Positions 1 through 6,244 of a DNA stretch of 8,756 nt are shown piece by piece; positions within the stretch are counted from its first letter, which is position 1; the number at the start of each line of letters is the position of its first letter. The stretch is from Verrucomicrobiales bacterium (GTDB lineage: Bacteria > Verrucomicrobiota > Verrucomicrobiia > Limisphaerales > Palsa-1400): NCBI GenBank assembly GCA_028293405.1, contig JAQGOW010000645.1:1-8756 (forward strand). The letters are read 5' to 3'. Position numbers and translations under genes: made by a program. Under the pieces are notes generated by a model that did no database searches, was not told the origin of the DNA, and saw only the letters and a list, made by a program, of their open reading frames with translations.

Positions 1-305
1 AAAACCTTCCGCTCCTGCTCCTTGATCCAATCGCGGTACCCACCTCGCGCCCACTGCGAAACATTATGCTTCGTCAACCCCTTACCCGCGTCACCGAGCG
101 TCTTGATGATCTCCGCATACTCCACCCCATCATCGAGCAATTCATTGAGCTGTTCGCGAACGCCCTTCGGCAACCGCGCCACCTTCCCATTGCGTCGATG
201 CCCAGACGGCCCGATGGCGTCTTGGACTTCTGTGTCATTTGTAATTTGTAATTTGTCATGGCAGCTGTCTGCCCCGTTCCGATCTTCAGTTATATTTTCA
301 TTCAT
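1..305 (-). CDS. Partial protein of the 'NGKVARLPK' type, putative DNA-binding (N-terminal part)
   Basis: The minus-strand frame is open from an ATG at 305 to the window edge (101 codons), so the C-terminus is missing. Residues 1-40 are polar and poorly ordered (begins MNENITEDRNG). A basic block follows, NGKVARLPKGVREQLNELL, then DDGVEYAEIIKTLGDAGKGL, a stretch with the length and helix pattern of a helix-turn-helix, then SQWARGGYRDWIKEQE. I recall this combination from small proteins scattered through soil Verrucomicrobiota genomes, whose function I do not know. DNA binding is inferred from the predicted helices and basic charge only. ATG 305 was chosen because its context (GGCATGAA) resembles that of the gene at 5421; an in-frame ATG at 314 is possible. 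Within the N-terminal part, TGTAATT is tandemly repeated around 239-258, and the minus strand reads a string of ACAAATT units. The overlapping 61-aa frame at 74-259 lacks this protein-like pattern. Confidence is good that it is coding, low for the role. Confidence 0.7.
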   Translation of the reverse strand, partial: MNENITEDRNGADSCHDKLQITNDTEVQDAIGPSGHRRNGKVARLPKGVREQLNELLDDGVEYAEIIKTLGDAGKGLTKHNVSQWARGGYRDWIKEQERKV

Positions 306-333
306 GCCGCCCATTTTGCCGCGCGGCTGAACA

Positions 334-350
334 AAAAGCTTCTTAGTGAA
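334..350 (-). repeat. End motif X: 17-nt exact inverted match to 5939-5955
   Basis: On the minus strand this reads TTCACTAAGAAGCTTTT, identical to the plus strand at 5939-5955. Similarity seems to continue outward (351-378 against the reverse complement of 5911-5938), sharing a T-rich run, then GAAAG and ATTCG. It lies 29 nt upstream of the start of the left-edge gene and outside the 3' end of the large ATPase gene. A third, diverged copy is at 4070-4084. It may be a terminus or junction of a repeat unit. Confidence 0.6.
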
Positions 351-520
351 ACCGACCTTTTACTAGGAAAGTGATTCGCACGTGGTTACGCTTATTTGTG
401 AGAATCGGGCGTGCTAAATAAAACCGTTCGAGGGAAATTAGATTTGGCGTGTTAGAAGGGAATCTTTTTTAGGTCGGACTACGACCCAATTGTCGTCTCG
501 GAATCTAGACATCGCTTTTC
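351..520. other. Intergenic stretch with no recognised gene
   Basis: AT-rich spacer between the stop of the large ATPase gene and the left-edge gene. A small inverted repeat, GGTCG-GACTA-CGACC (473-487), is present, but on the minus strand it is followed by A residues rather than T residues, so it does not look like a terminator for the upstream gene. The first ~28 bases continue the weak similarity of the end motif. Confidence 0.5.
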
Positions 521-3500
521 CTACGCTAAAGGTTCTCCAAACTCCCGCTCTGCAGGACGTTGGTCGAAAGCATTATGTGTTTCTTGTGCTTGTCGACTGG
601 AGAACGTTCCCGATATGAAAGTTTCTTTTCGAGGCAGCAGTATTCGTGGCTCCGCTTTAGATAAGAGACCAAATTCGACTAACAATTTCGCTGTTGCGTC
701 GATCGATTTTTGAGCATTTTCGACTTCTTGCTTAGTCGCCAACAATCCGGATTCCACTTCGCCGAAAATCCGACCAATGTCGTTTAAAGCACCCAATTGA
801 GCCTTACTGAGTTTGTTCTCTGATTCAGCAAGCTCTCGGATAGCCCATAGGCGAATAATTCGTTTAACGACTGGATGACTGAGATTGAACCATTCCCATC
901 CGTATGCGAAAGCGTGTTCGTGAGGCGCAGGGAAGGGAACAACTACATTTCCGAATTCGTCGTCGACGTGGAGAAAGTCGAAACAAGCAATTGTTACATT
1001 GTCTGCATCCGCCGCCATGGCCTTTAGCGCGGTATTGTTCAAATCCTCGTGGAGGGGCTTGGTTCTCGGAAAGGAGATTTCCTGGACGAGATCTGGACCA
1101 TCTTCCCATGGTCCACGAAGAAAGCGGATGCTGCGACACCAATCCTCGGTTGCTGCGTTAAAAAACTGCGGAAGCATACCTACGGAATCGCAGTATGCGC
1201 CGACTGCGTCCAACGCATAACCGCTGATCGCAACGGGTTCGCCAGTCCACAGTTTCATCGCCCCGTCATATGTGTGATCTGAAAACCACCATTGCGAAGC
1301 AACTTTCGATGCTTCATGGATGAGAGGAACGGGTAGCTGAGCTATCGAATGCGCTTCGTCGAACGTTTTCGCAGCGAATTGGCCTTCTTTGATAAGCAAC
1401 GGAATCGGCCAATTCTTTTTTTCAATTATGTTCCACAGTTGCTCGCAGGACAAGTTGTACCGGGCCGCACCAGCCGAGAGTAAACGAACCCGCTCTAAAA
1501 GAGGTTTGTTCATTGCGTCGTCGATCCAAGTTCTCTTGAAATACCTCATCAGTGCCTCATCAACCGTGCTTTCCCAGCCCGCGCTCGCACCAAGTAGACT
1601 GTTTCGGCTTACGTCGATTTCGGCTTTTATCATACTGGTCAAATTCGTCAGCTTTTTTTGGCCTTTCATATCCCCCTCCCTTATTTGATATACGTTTGGA
1701 TTCATCGTCCCAACGACCCTAATGCCGTCGCGGAATATAGAACCGTCGCGAGGTTTAGAAGGAAGTGGGAAACTATCCGAGTGGTGCATCATCGACAACC
1801 GAATTGAAGCCTCGATTTCCCGCGGCTTGCTGCGGTTGACAACCCTTATTCTGTTATGTTGTGAATAGCGTTCATAGTGATCGGAACTCAACACAAGATA
1901 GGTGATGGCCCCCTCGTATCCAGCTAACTGTAAATCTTTCTCGATGCTAATTTGCTCTTGTCTAAGATATTTCTTCGCAAGGGTTACATCTTGAGGCTGC
2001 ACAGCTTCTTCTAAGCAAATTCCCAGATCCAGCCTGCGCAACTCGGCATCCTTTGCCGCCACAGAGAGGTGTTTAGGCAGATTTCGTTGGGGATGGAGAA
2101 TGATAGTCGTTTTTCCACGCTCGGTTACCACAATCGGAAACTCAACAAATCCGGCAATGCGACTAAGGTATTCGACTGGTTCAAAGCTTCTCGACTCTTC
2201 AAACCCTGAATGAGTAAACGACGGCAGCTTTTCGAAATAGGCCTTAAGTTTGTCTCCGCGAAGATATACAGTCACGGTTGTTCCAAACGGGGTTGTCGAG
2301 GGGCCGTTTTCGACACGAAAGTGCTTTTCTATGTCTGGAATTCGAATGCGAAGCGGGCGAGCGTGGGGGGAAACGTACAAATCTCTGCGGGTTTCTATTT
2401 CGATTCTGTCCGAGACCAAAAAGCAGCTTAGAATTCCGATGCCAAACTTCGAAACTGGGTCGAACGTAAGTCCTAAATGTTCAAATTCCTTACTCGAGTA
2501 ATAGCTCTTACCAGCAATAGCCAAGAAGTTTTTAACTATGTATTCATCCATGCCCACTCCATCATCGGACCATGTAATAACCACATCCCCGTTGTCTTTG
2601 TGGTCGATCGTGACGTTTACTGTTCCGAGGTCTCCTGGTTCAATTTTTTTGTCCATTAGTGCACGACGGCGCATACGAATGGCGTCGATGCTGTTTTGAA
2701 GTAGTTCCCGCAGAAAAACGTATGGGTTCCCCTGATAGATTTGGGAGCTAAGGATTTCAAACATCCGTGTTCGGTCAAACTCAAATCTTATGCACGGCGT
2801 CTTAAACCCGCGGGACACTACACGCCACGATATGTGATAAATGTCCAAAAAGTGACGTGGATCGTTCATCAATGCGAGTGTGTCCTTGCACTCCTTGAGT
2901 TGGTCTTCACAGTAAACCTTTAAGTCTTCTAATGCTGCAAAGACTTCGTGGTCTTCCGTGCTGCCATCGAACTGGATAATCCGCCCCTGTTGATAATTAG
3001 GAAAAGTTACGGGTTGTAGAGAACGATGCTTTTCCCATTCCATTTTTGAAGTGGAATCTTTTGGCGCAACGAACTTCCAGATTACGTATGGCGTGCGATC
3101 ATCAGCTATGTCCAGCAAATCTACCAAACGTACATATATGGCAATCGCCCTTAGATTTACGCTTTCACCGAGAACGCTAAAGTCCTGAGGGAAGTAGTTG
3201 TCATCCCGGATTTCAGAAAAGTCTAGCCAGTGTCCTTCGCACACTCGTCCCAGGGCTTCCGAAATGCCTTCGCCATAGGGTCGAAAATAGCGGCGAGTTC
3301 GCTCTCCGCTTCTTAACGCATGAGTTGTGCGAACATAGGAGCGCCACATCTCTAAAGAGATTCCGATAAAACCTCTATCGGGATCTTTGACGATTTTGTG
3401 TTGTTCCGCGAAATGTTCTAAACGTGCTTGCTCATCTCCCAAAACCCAGATGTCATCCATTTTTGCGCCAAGCGGCAACTTTCCGGTGAGAATGTATTCT

Positions 3501-3832
3501 TTTTCCGTATCGCTTACCGCCATACCCCAATCATGCCCATATAATCCGCATGCTAGTACGAATAGCTCTGCAGAATTCATATTATCCAATTTAGTCTTCG
3601 TCAGACACTTGTCGGCTACATGAAAAAGCCTGCTGAGGTGATAGTTCGCATCGTGCGGAGTGTATTCCGGAAATAATTGGTTGATAAATTGCACTTCGCC
3701 GCTGACGCGCAGGCGAAAATCATCTAACCGTTGTAGAAATGGGAAAGCCGTGTCTTTTCGATTGGTGGCCCTTTCGGCCAACGCCTTTACAAGTTTGCTT
3801 TCGGGTAAACCTTTGGGGATAGCAGGGTCCAT
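521..3832 (-). CDS. Large HD-domain / Hsp90-like (GHKL) ATPase, putative defence or conflict-system protein
   Basis: Residue numbers refer to the longest frame (GTG at 3916, 1131 aa). The N-terminal part (about 75-280) has an HD-phosphohydrolase pattern: YTPHDANYH (H88, H93), GHDWGM (H128, D129), H199 and VDLLDIADD (D266, D269). It resembles the HD-CE type placed before Hsp90-like ATPases in conflict systems. A GHKL/Hsp90 ATPase follows: N-box LRELLQNSIDAI (E404, N408), G1 box DDGVGM (451-456) and G2 box KFGIGILSCF (490-499). At about 766-774, AEIDVSRNSL resembles the Hsp90 middle-domain signature. Residues 1025-1080 look like a coiled coil. There is no signal peptide or membrane segment, so it is probably cytosolic. 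Family knowledge predicts ATP-driven clamp movements coupled to the HD site; the substrate is unknown. ATG 3832 was chosen because the upstream peptide looks non-domain-like; ATG 3862 and GTG 3916 are alternatives and no start has a clear SD. No partner gene is adjacent. A defence role is inference. Confidence 0.88.
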   Translation of the reverse strand: MDPAIPKGLPESKLVKALAERATNRKDTAFPFLQRLDDFRLRVSGEVQFINQLFPEYTPHDANYHLSRLFHVADKCLTKTKLDNMNSAELFVLACGLYGHDWGMAVSDTEKEYILTGKLPLGAKMDDIWVLGDEQARLEHFAEQHKIVKDPDRGFIGISLEMWRSYVRTTHALRSGERTRRYFRPYGEGISEALGRVCEGHWLDFSEIRDDNYFPQDFSVLGESVNLRAIAIYVRLVDLLDIADDRTPYVIWKFVAPKDSTSKMEWEKHRSLQPVTFPNYQQGRIIQFDGSTEDHEVFAALEDLKVYCEDQLKECKDTLALMNDPRHFLDIYHISWRVVSRGFKTPCIRFEFDRTRMFEILSSQIYQGNPYVFLRELLQNSIDAIRMRRRALMDKKIEPGDLGTVNVTIDHKDNGDVVITWSDDGVGMDEYIVKNFLAIAGKSYYSSKEFEHLGLTFDPVSKFGIGILSCFLVSDRIEIETRRDLYVSPHARPLRIRIPDIEKHFRVENGPSTTPFGTTVTVYLRGDKLKAYFEKLPSFTHSGFEESRSFEPVEYLSRIAGFVEFPIVVTERGKTTIILHPQRNLPKHLSVAAKDAELRRLDLGICLEEAVQPQDVTLAKKYLRQEQISIEKDLQLAGYEGAITYLVLSSDHYERYSQHNRIRVVNRSKPREIEASIRLSMMHHSDSFPLPSKPRDGSIFRDGIRVVGTMNPNVYQIREGDMKGQKKLTNLTSMIKAEIDVSRNSLLGASAGWESTVDEALMRYFKRTWIDDAMNKPLLERVRLLSAGAARYNLSCEQLWNIIEKKNWPIPLLIKEGQFAAKTFDEAHSIAQLPVPLIHEASKVASQWWFSDHTYDGAMKLWTGEPVAISGYALDAVGAYCDSVGMLPQFFNAATEDWCRSIRFLRGPWEDGPDLVQEISFPRTKPLHEDLNNTALKAMAADADNVTIACFDFLHVDDEFGNVVVPFPAPHEHAFAYGWEWFNLSHPVVKRIIRLWAIRELAESENKLSKAQLGALNDIGRIFGEVESGLLATKQEVENAQKSIDATAKLLVEFGLLSKAEPRILLPRKETFISGTFSSRQAQETHNAFDQRPAEREFGEPLA

Positions 3833-4069
3833 AAATTCGTTATTGTTGACCGATCCCCGCATTACGTTGAGATTCAACTGTGCGTGGCGGTCTTTATGTG
3901 ACAAGCAATACAGCACTCCGTCGGGGCAGGCAATTGAGAACTCAACCGCCAGAATGAAGGCCCGCCGTTGGAGTGAAGTCCAATTGGTTGACCCAGTCGC
4001 AGTAGTGTTCCCATTGGACGAAGGAAACCGCGTTGGTGGGTGTAGTTCGTTACTAATTAAAAAACAATC
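3833..4069. other. Upstream region of the large ATPase gene, with a stray repeat fragment
   Basis: No separate gene is supported. At 3991-4004 the plus strand reads ACCCAGTCGCAGTA, an exact 14-nt match to 6124-6137 in repeat module B, in the same orientation. It may be a leftover of a further module copy or an independent motif. The segment next to 4070 (TACTAATTAAAAAACAAT) continues the T/A-rich outer part of the end motif seen at 351-378 and 5911-5938. I see no confident promoter for the ATPase gene. Confidence 0.45.
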
Positions 4070-4270
4070 GACTAAGAAACTTTAATCCCATCACTGCAGT
4101 AACCTCAGCCCGCATGTGTAATATTGAAATGATAACCCAAACAGCGACCGCCACAAAAAACGGGGGTTCGACTAACTGCGACCGCTACCGGGACCGGAGT
4201 GAGACTGCAGTCCAGTTAGTCGCGCTCAATAACACCCAGTCAAGGTAGCTTTTTTCCCCTTGTTCGTAGC
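4070..4270 (-). repeat. Repeat module A, downstream of the 364-aa gene
   Basis: Diverged copy of the module at 5941-6171. Reading the minus strand away from the 364-aa gene, the shared landmarks come in the same order: CTACGAA, AAGGGGAAAAAAG, TGACTGGGTGTTA, a hairpin region, TTTTGTGGCGGTCG, ACACAT, GTTACT and TTCTTAGT. The hairpin has perfect 10-bp arms CGACTAACTG (4169-4178) and CAGTTAGTCG (4213-4222), with a GACTGCAGTC palindrome (4203-4212) inside the loop. On the minus strand the hairpin is followed by CCCCCGTTTTTT, and on the plus strand side by CTTTTTTCCCC, so it could act as a terminator in either direction. The end motif at 4070-4084 (GACTAAGAAACTTTA) matches 11 of 15 or more bases of the 5941 copy. 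Confidence 0.7.
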
Positions 4271-4320
4271 GCCGATTTGCAATCTGCCGTTCCGCAGGTT
4301 GCAAACCTGCGCTTCGATTT
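4271..4320. repeat. REP-like palindrome pair (TTGCAA type)
   Basis: Contains a perfect hairpin CGCAGGTT-GCA-AACCTGCG (4293-4311) and a smaller one, GATT-TGC-AATC (4274-4284), both centred on TTGCAA-like cores. It sits between the stop codon of the 364-aa gene and module A. This position is occupied by an unrelated palindrome in the other copy (6167-6244). It resembles dispersed intergenic palindromes of soil Verrucomicrobiota; that link is from memory, not a search. It may also stabilise or end the transcript of the gene above it. Confidence 0.65.
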
Positions 4321-4326
4321 ACGGTC

Positions 4327-5421
4327 TTACGGCTTCGTTCCCAACAACCGTCGCGCAACATCAGCGCCGACCAATTCACCATCACTGCTCTTGCCTTTCC
4401 TCGTTTTCCGCAACCCAAGAACGTTCGTGCAATAAGTCGCAAAACTCTGTTCCCGATGACACGGATACAGCTTAGGCCGTTTCACGCTCGGCCTGATCGT
4501 TTTAAGCAGGTCCACATACGTCCAATTGAACCGTTTCACCAGCGGCCACAGCGTAATCACCGCAGTGTCCACATCTTCGTAATTCCACACGCGCGGCGCG
4601 TCACCGTCGAGCGTCACAGCCATCGCCCGCTGCTTGGGCGAGTCGGGATAATGTTCGGCTGCCGCTTCGAATTGCGCCTTGTATCTCGCCTTCGTCTCCG
4701 CGTCAGCATTGGCCATGTGCTGGTGAACGAACGCACCGGCGGCCAGATCCCGTTTTTCCGCATCGGGATCAAACATGGCCGGTTGCAAATGCCACATCGC
4801 GTGCGTCTTTAGGTGCAGAATCGAGTCCAGCCAATCGCAAAAGTAAATGAGCGCAACGCGCGGGTCGCCAAAGCTGGGATGCATGATAAACGGCGACTCA
4901 ATCACCGCTTGTGGTTTGAGCTGAACTTCGGTGGCAAAGTTCATAACCGCTTCACGACAGATGCCAGCGATCGGATCATCGAAGCTGGAAAATCGGAGTA
5001 TGTGTTGGAAGAAGGTGCGCGATTTTGTTTCATCGAGCGTGGCAAGTTGAAGGAACATTTGATCGCGCACGATCTCCTCCGCACGGGACACCTCAGCGGA
5101 TGACGCACCGCTATCGCCTTTAGCTTCTGTCTTGCCTAAAGCATCACCGATGATTTCCGCGAAGGCGCGTGCGGAATGGTGGCCGTATTGAAGGTACCGC
5201 GTGCGCGCTTCTTTTTTCTCCGCGTATTCGGCGGCGACCAAAACCGACGCGCGTCCGATCCAACTTTGGATCATGAAAGCCGACATATAGAAGTCGTCCT
5301 GCTCAAGCCGACACAGTTCGTAAGCGTCCTCCATCGTTCCCATGAATGGTAATACGAGGCGCAGAGTCGCTTCGTTGTTGTCGCGGTTTTCGTTATTTTT
5401 ATTTTCGTTTTTATTTTTCAT
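4327..5421 (-). CDS. Protein of unknown function (364 aa), member of a locally duplicated family
   Basis: I do not recognise a domain or catalytic motif. The first 17 residues are low-complexity Asn/Lys/Glu (MKNKNENKNNENRDNNE), after which a mostly helical, soluble protein is expected; there is no signal peptide or membrane segment. Noticeable stretches are YFCDWLDSILHLKTHAMWHL near the middle and a basic, Cys-containing C-terminal part (YPCHREQSFATYCTNVLGL) ending in SDGELVGADVARRLLGTKP. That ending recurs in the remnant at 6257-6316, so the family was present at least twice. ATG 5421 was chosen because a G-rich tract (GGGGG) lies just upstream and the longer frame begins at a TTG (5451) inside a perfect inverted repeat. 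It is followed by a REP-like palindrome and repeat module A, and could be a gene carried by that repeat unit. Certainty is high that it is a gene and low for any function. Confidence 0.85.
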   Translation of the reverse strand: MKNKNENKNNENRDNNEATLRLVLPFMGTMEDAYELCRLEQDDFYMSAFMIQSWIGRASVLVAAEYAEKKEARTRYLQYGHHSARAFAEIIGDALGKTEAKGDSGASSAEVSRAEEIVRDQMFLQLATLDETKSRTFFQHILRFSSFDDPIAGICREAVMNFATEVQLKPQAVIESPFIMHPSFGDPRVALIYFCDWLDSILHLKTHAMWHLQPAMFDPDAEKRDLAAGAFVHQHMANADAETKARYKAQFEAAAEHYPDSPKQRAMAVTLDGDAPRVWNYEDVDTAVITLWPLVKRFNWTYVDLLKTIRPSVKRPKLYPCHREQSFATYCTNVLGLRKTRKGKSSDGELVGADVARRLLGTKP

Positions 5422-5440
5422 GCCCCCAATCTCGCAAACC

Positions 5441-5465
5441 CACTTGGACAAAGGCTGTCCAAGTG
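5441..5465. promoter_or_regulatory. Perfect 10-bp inverted repeat in the leader of the 364-aa gene
   Basis: CACTTGGACA-AAGGC-TGTCCAAGTG, a flawless dyad 19 bases upstream of the ATG at 5421. It could be an operator for a dimeric repressor (possibly autoregulation), a 5' leader hairpin, or another intergenic REP-like palindrome. Only one copy is present in the window, so sequence alone cannot decide. Confidence 0.6.
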
Positions 5466-5530
5466 AAATTTTTTCCCAAAAATAAACGCAGTAGCTATGT
5501 GTTTGATTCCAAACGCATTAAACAAAAAAC

Positions 5531-5551
5531 GTAGTTTTAGCGTAAAACTAC
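5531..5551. repeat. Perfect 9-bp inverted repeat
   Basis: GTAGTTTTA-GCG-TAAAACTAC lies between the leader of the 364-aa gene and the first large palindrome. Neither strand has a T-run right after it, so a terminator role is weakly supported. Confidence 0.55.
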
Positions 5552-5569
5552 CGTGCGTTTCAACGCAGT

Positions 5570-5684
5570 CTTTCGGAGTGCGCCGTCTCGGGCGCTGCGA
5601 CTTGCGATGCGATGAATGCGGCGAGTTAACTGATGCGTCGTTGCAGCCGACGTTGCTGCGGCCGAGACGGCCGCACTCCGAAAG
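5570..5684. repeat. Large REP-like palindrome (CTTTCGGAGTGCG ... CGCACTCCGAAAG)
   Basis: The left arm 5570-5591 and right arm 5662-5684 are near-perfect reverse complements, differing by one inserted base (CGCCGTCTCGG against CCGAGACGGCCG). The ~70-base interior contains GCAGCCGACGTTGCTGCGG, itself partly palindromic. It resembles a dispersed intergenic element of this bacterial group (recollection). It lies in a stretch with no coding signal. Confidence 0.65.
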
Positions 5685-5730
5685 TGCGATATTGTGATTT
5701 GAACGCCAGAAAACGAAGGTGCGCTGTAAA

Positions 5731-5814
5731 AGTCCCGAAGGGACGATTGAAAATAGCCCGGCACTTCAGTGCCGGGACCGACCCACAAACAATCCATAAG
5801 TCCCGAAGGGACGA
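5731..5814. repeat. REP-type composite: two direct copies of AGTCCCGAAGGGACGA around a palindrome
   Basis: AGTCCCGAAGGGACGA occurs at 5731-5746 and 5799-5814; each copy contains the small dyad GTCCC-GAA-GGGAC. Between them is a perfect hairpin CCCGGCAC-TTCA-GTGCCGGG (5757-5776). The layout (paired small palindromes, one central strong palindrome, intergenic) is that of BIME/REP-like repeats mobilised in trans by REP-associated tyrosine transposases. No such transposase is in the window. Confidence 0.7.
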
Positions 5815-5938
5815 ATGAACCCAAACCAAAACGAAGTTTCTCGACAGCGCGACGAAGGAGTTAACAACTTCCCTCACGAATTCACCATGCGCCCTGCTAC
5901 AACACCATCGACCGAATCTTTCTTAATAAAAACCTCAA
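5815..5938. other. Intergenic spacer, no gene seen
   Basis: No frame here looks protein-like. The right part (5911-5938, TTTCTTAATAAAAACC) shares a T/A-rich pattern with the outer flank of the end motif at 351-378 and less clearly with 4048-4069. This suggests that the repeat unit extends somewhat past the actaagaa core. Confidence 0.4.
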
Positions 5939-5955
5939 TTCACTAAGAAGCTTTT
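5939..5955 (+). repeat. End motif B: TTCACTAAGAAGCTTTT
   Basis: Exact 17-nt inverted match to 334-350 and start of module B. Its counterpart in module A begins at 4070, giving a unit spacing of 1871 bases. It contains an AAGCTT palindrome near its inner end. Confidence 0.6.
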
Positions 5956-6171
5956 ACTCCAACACCGTAGTAACTTCAGTCGTATGTGTGATTTTGACCT
6001 AATAATGCAAACGACGACCGCCACAAAAGAGGCGAGTGCGACTGACTGCGACAGCTACTGCGACTGGGGTGCGACTGAACTCGAACCAGTAGCACCTGGT
6101 CGCACCCAATCGCACCCAGTAACACCCAGTCGCAGTAACTTTTTTCCCCTTTTTTTTAAACAAATTCGTAG
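5941..6171 (-). repeat. Repeat module B, downstream of the gene remnant
   Basis: Second copy of the module at 4070-4270, with the same landmarks in the same order: CACTAAGAAGCTTTT, GTAGTAAC, ATGTGT, CGACCGCCACAAAA, hairpin, CTTTTTTCCCCTT and TTCGTAG. Its hairpin is stronger: perfect 13-bp arms TACTGCGACTGGG (6056-6068) and CCCAGTCGCAGTA (6125-6137), plus an inner pair GGTGCGAC/GTCGCACC (6068-6075 with 6099-6106). GCGACTG occurs as direct repeats in the left arm and CGCACCCA as direct repeats in the right arm. Long T-runs (6139-6157) follow on the plus strand. Copies A and B differ in hairpin sequence but keep the architecture. Confidence 0.72.
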
Positions 6172-6244
6172 CCGACGTGAGGAGGCTCAAACTTCCGCCG
6201 CAATCAACGGAATAGATCAGAGCCTCCTCACGTCGGCTGCTACG
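6167..6244. repeat. Long REP-like inverted repeat (19-bp stem)
   Basis: Left arm 6167-6188 and right arm 6220-6244 share a perfect 19-bp complement (AGCCGACGTGAGGAGGCTC), then a 3-base bulge before the final CGT/ACG pair. The loop is about 31 bases. It occupies the slot between the remnant's stop codon and module B that is filled by a different palindrome (4271-4320) in copy A. It could also end transcription of the sulfatase operon on the minus strand. Confidence 0.68.

Noticed and set aside
22..330. Plus-strand 102-aa and 61-aa frames at the left edge
   Set aside because: The minus frame carries the ordered KVARLPK...GGYRDW pattern; plus frames are Pro/Ser-rich shadows.
473..487. Hairpin after the large ATPase gene as a rho-independent terminator
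   Set aside because: Only 5-bp arms, and on the transcript it is followed by A residues, not U residues.
3992..4030. Minus-strand peptide resembling a coding piece (QWEHYCDWVNQLDF) upstream of the ATPase gene
   Set aside because: Short, soon closed by a stop, and explained by the DNA motif TACTGCGACTGGG shared with the repeat modules.
3660..4085. Plus-strand 141-aa frame over the ATPase N-terminus and end motif
   Set aside because: Antisense to a clear domain-bearing gene, no protein-like pattern, and it runs into repeat sequence.
4456..5103. Two consecutive plus-strand frames (118 and 96 aa) opposite the 364-aa gene
   Set aside because: His/Arg-rich shadow frames with no start signals; the minus frame has a conserved C-terminus seen twice.
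5731..5814. Two AGTCCCGAAGGGACGA copies as a CRISPR
   Set aside because: Only two short palindromic copies with a palindrome between them; this fits REP-type repeats, and no cas gene is present.
5626..5877. Minus-strand frames of 83-95 aa in the REP-rich gap
   Set aside because: They are built from palindromic repeats (5570-5814) and have no protein-like composition or start signal.
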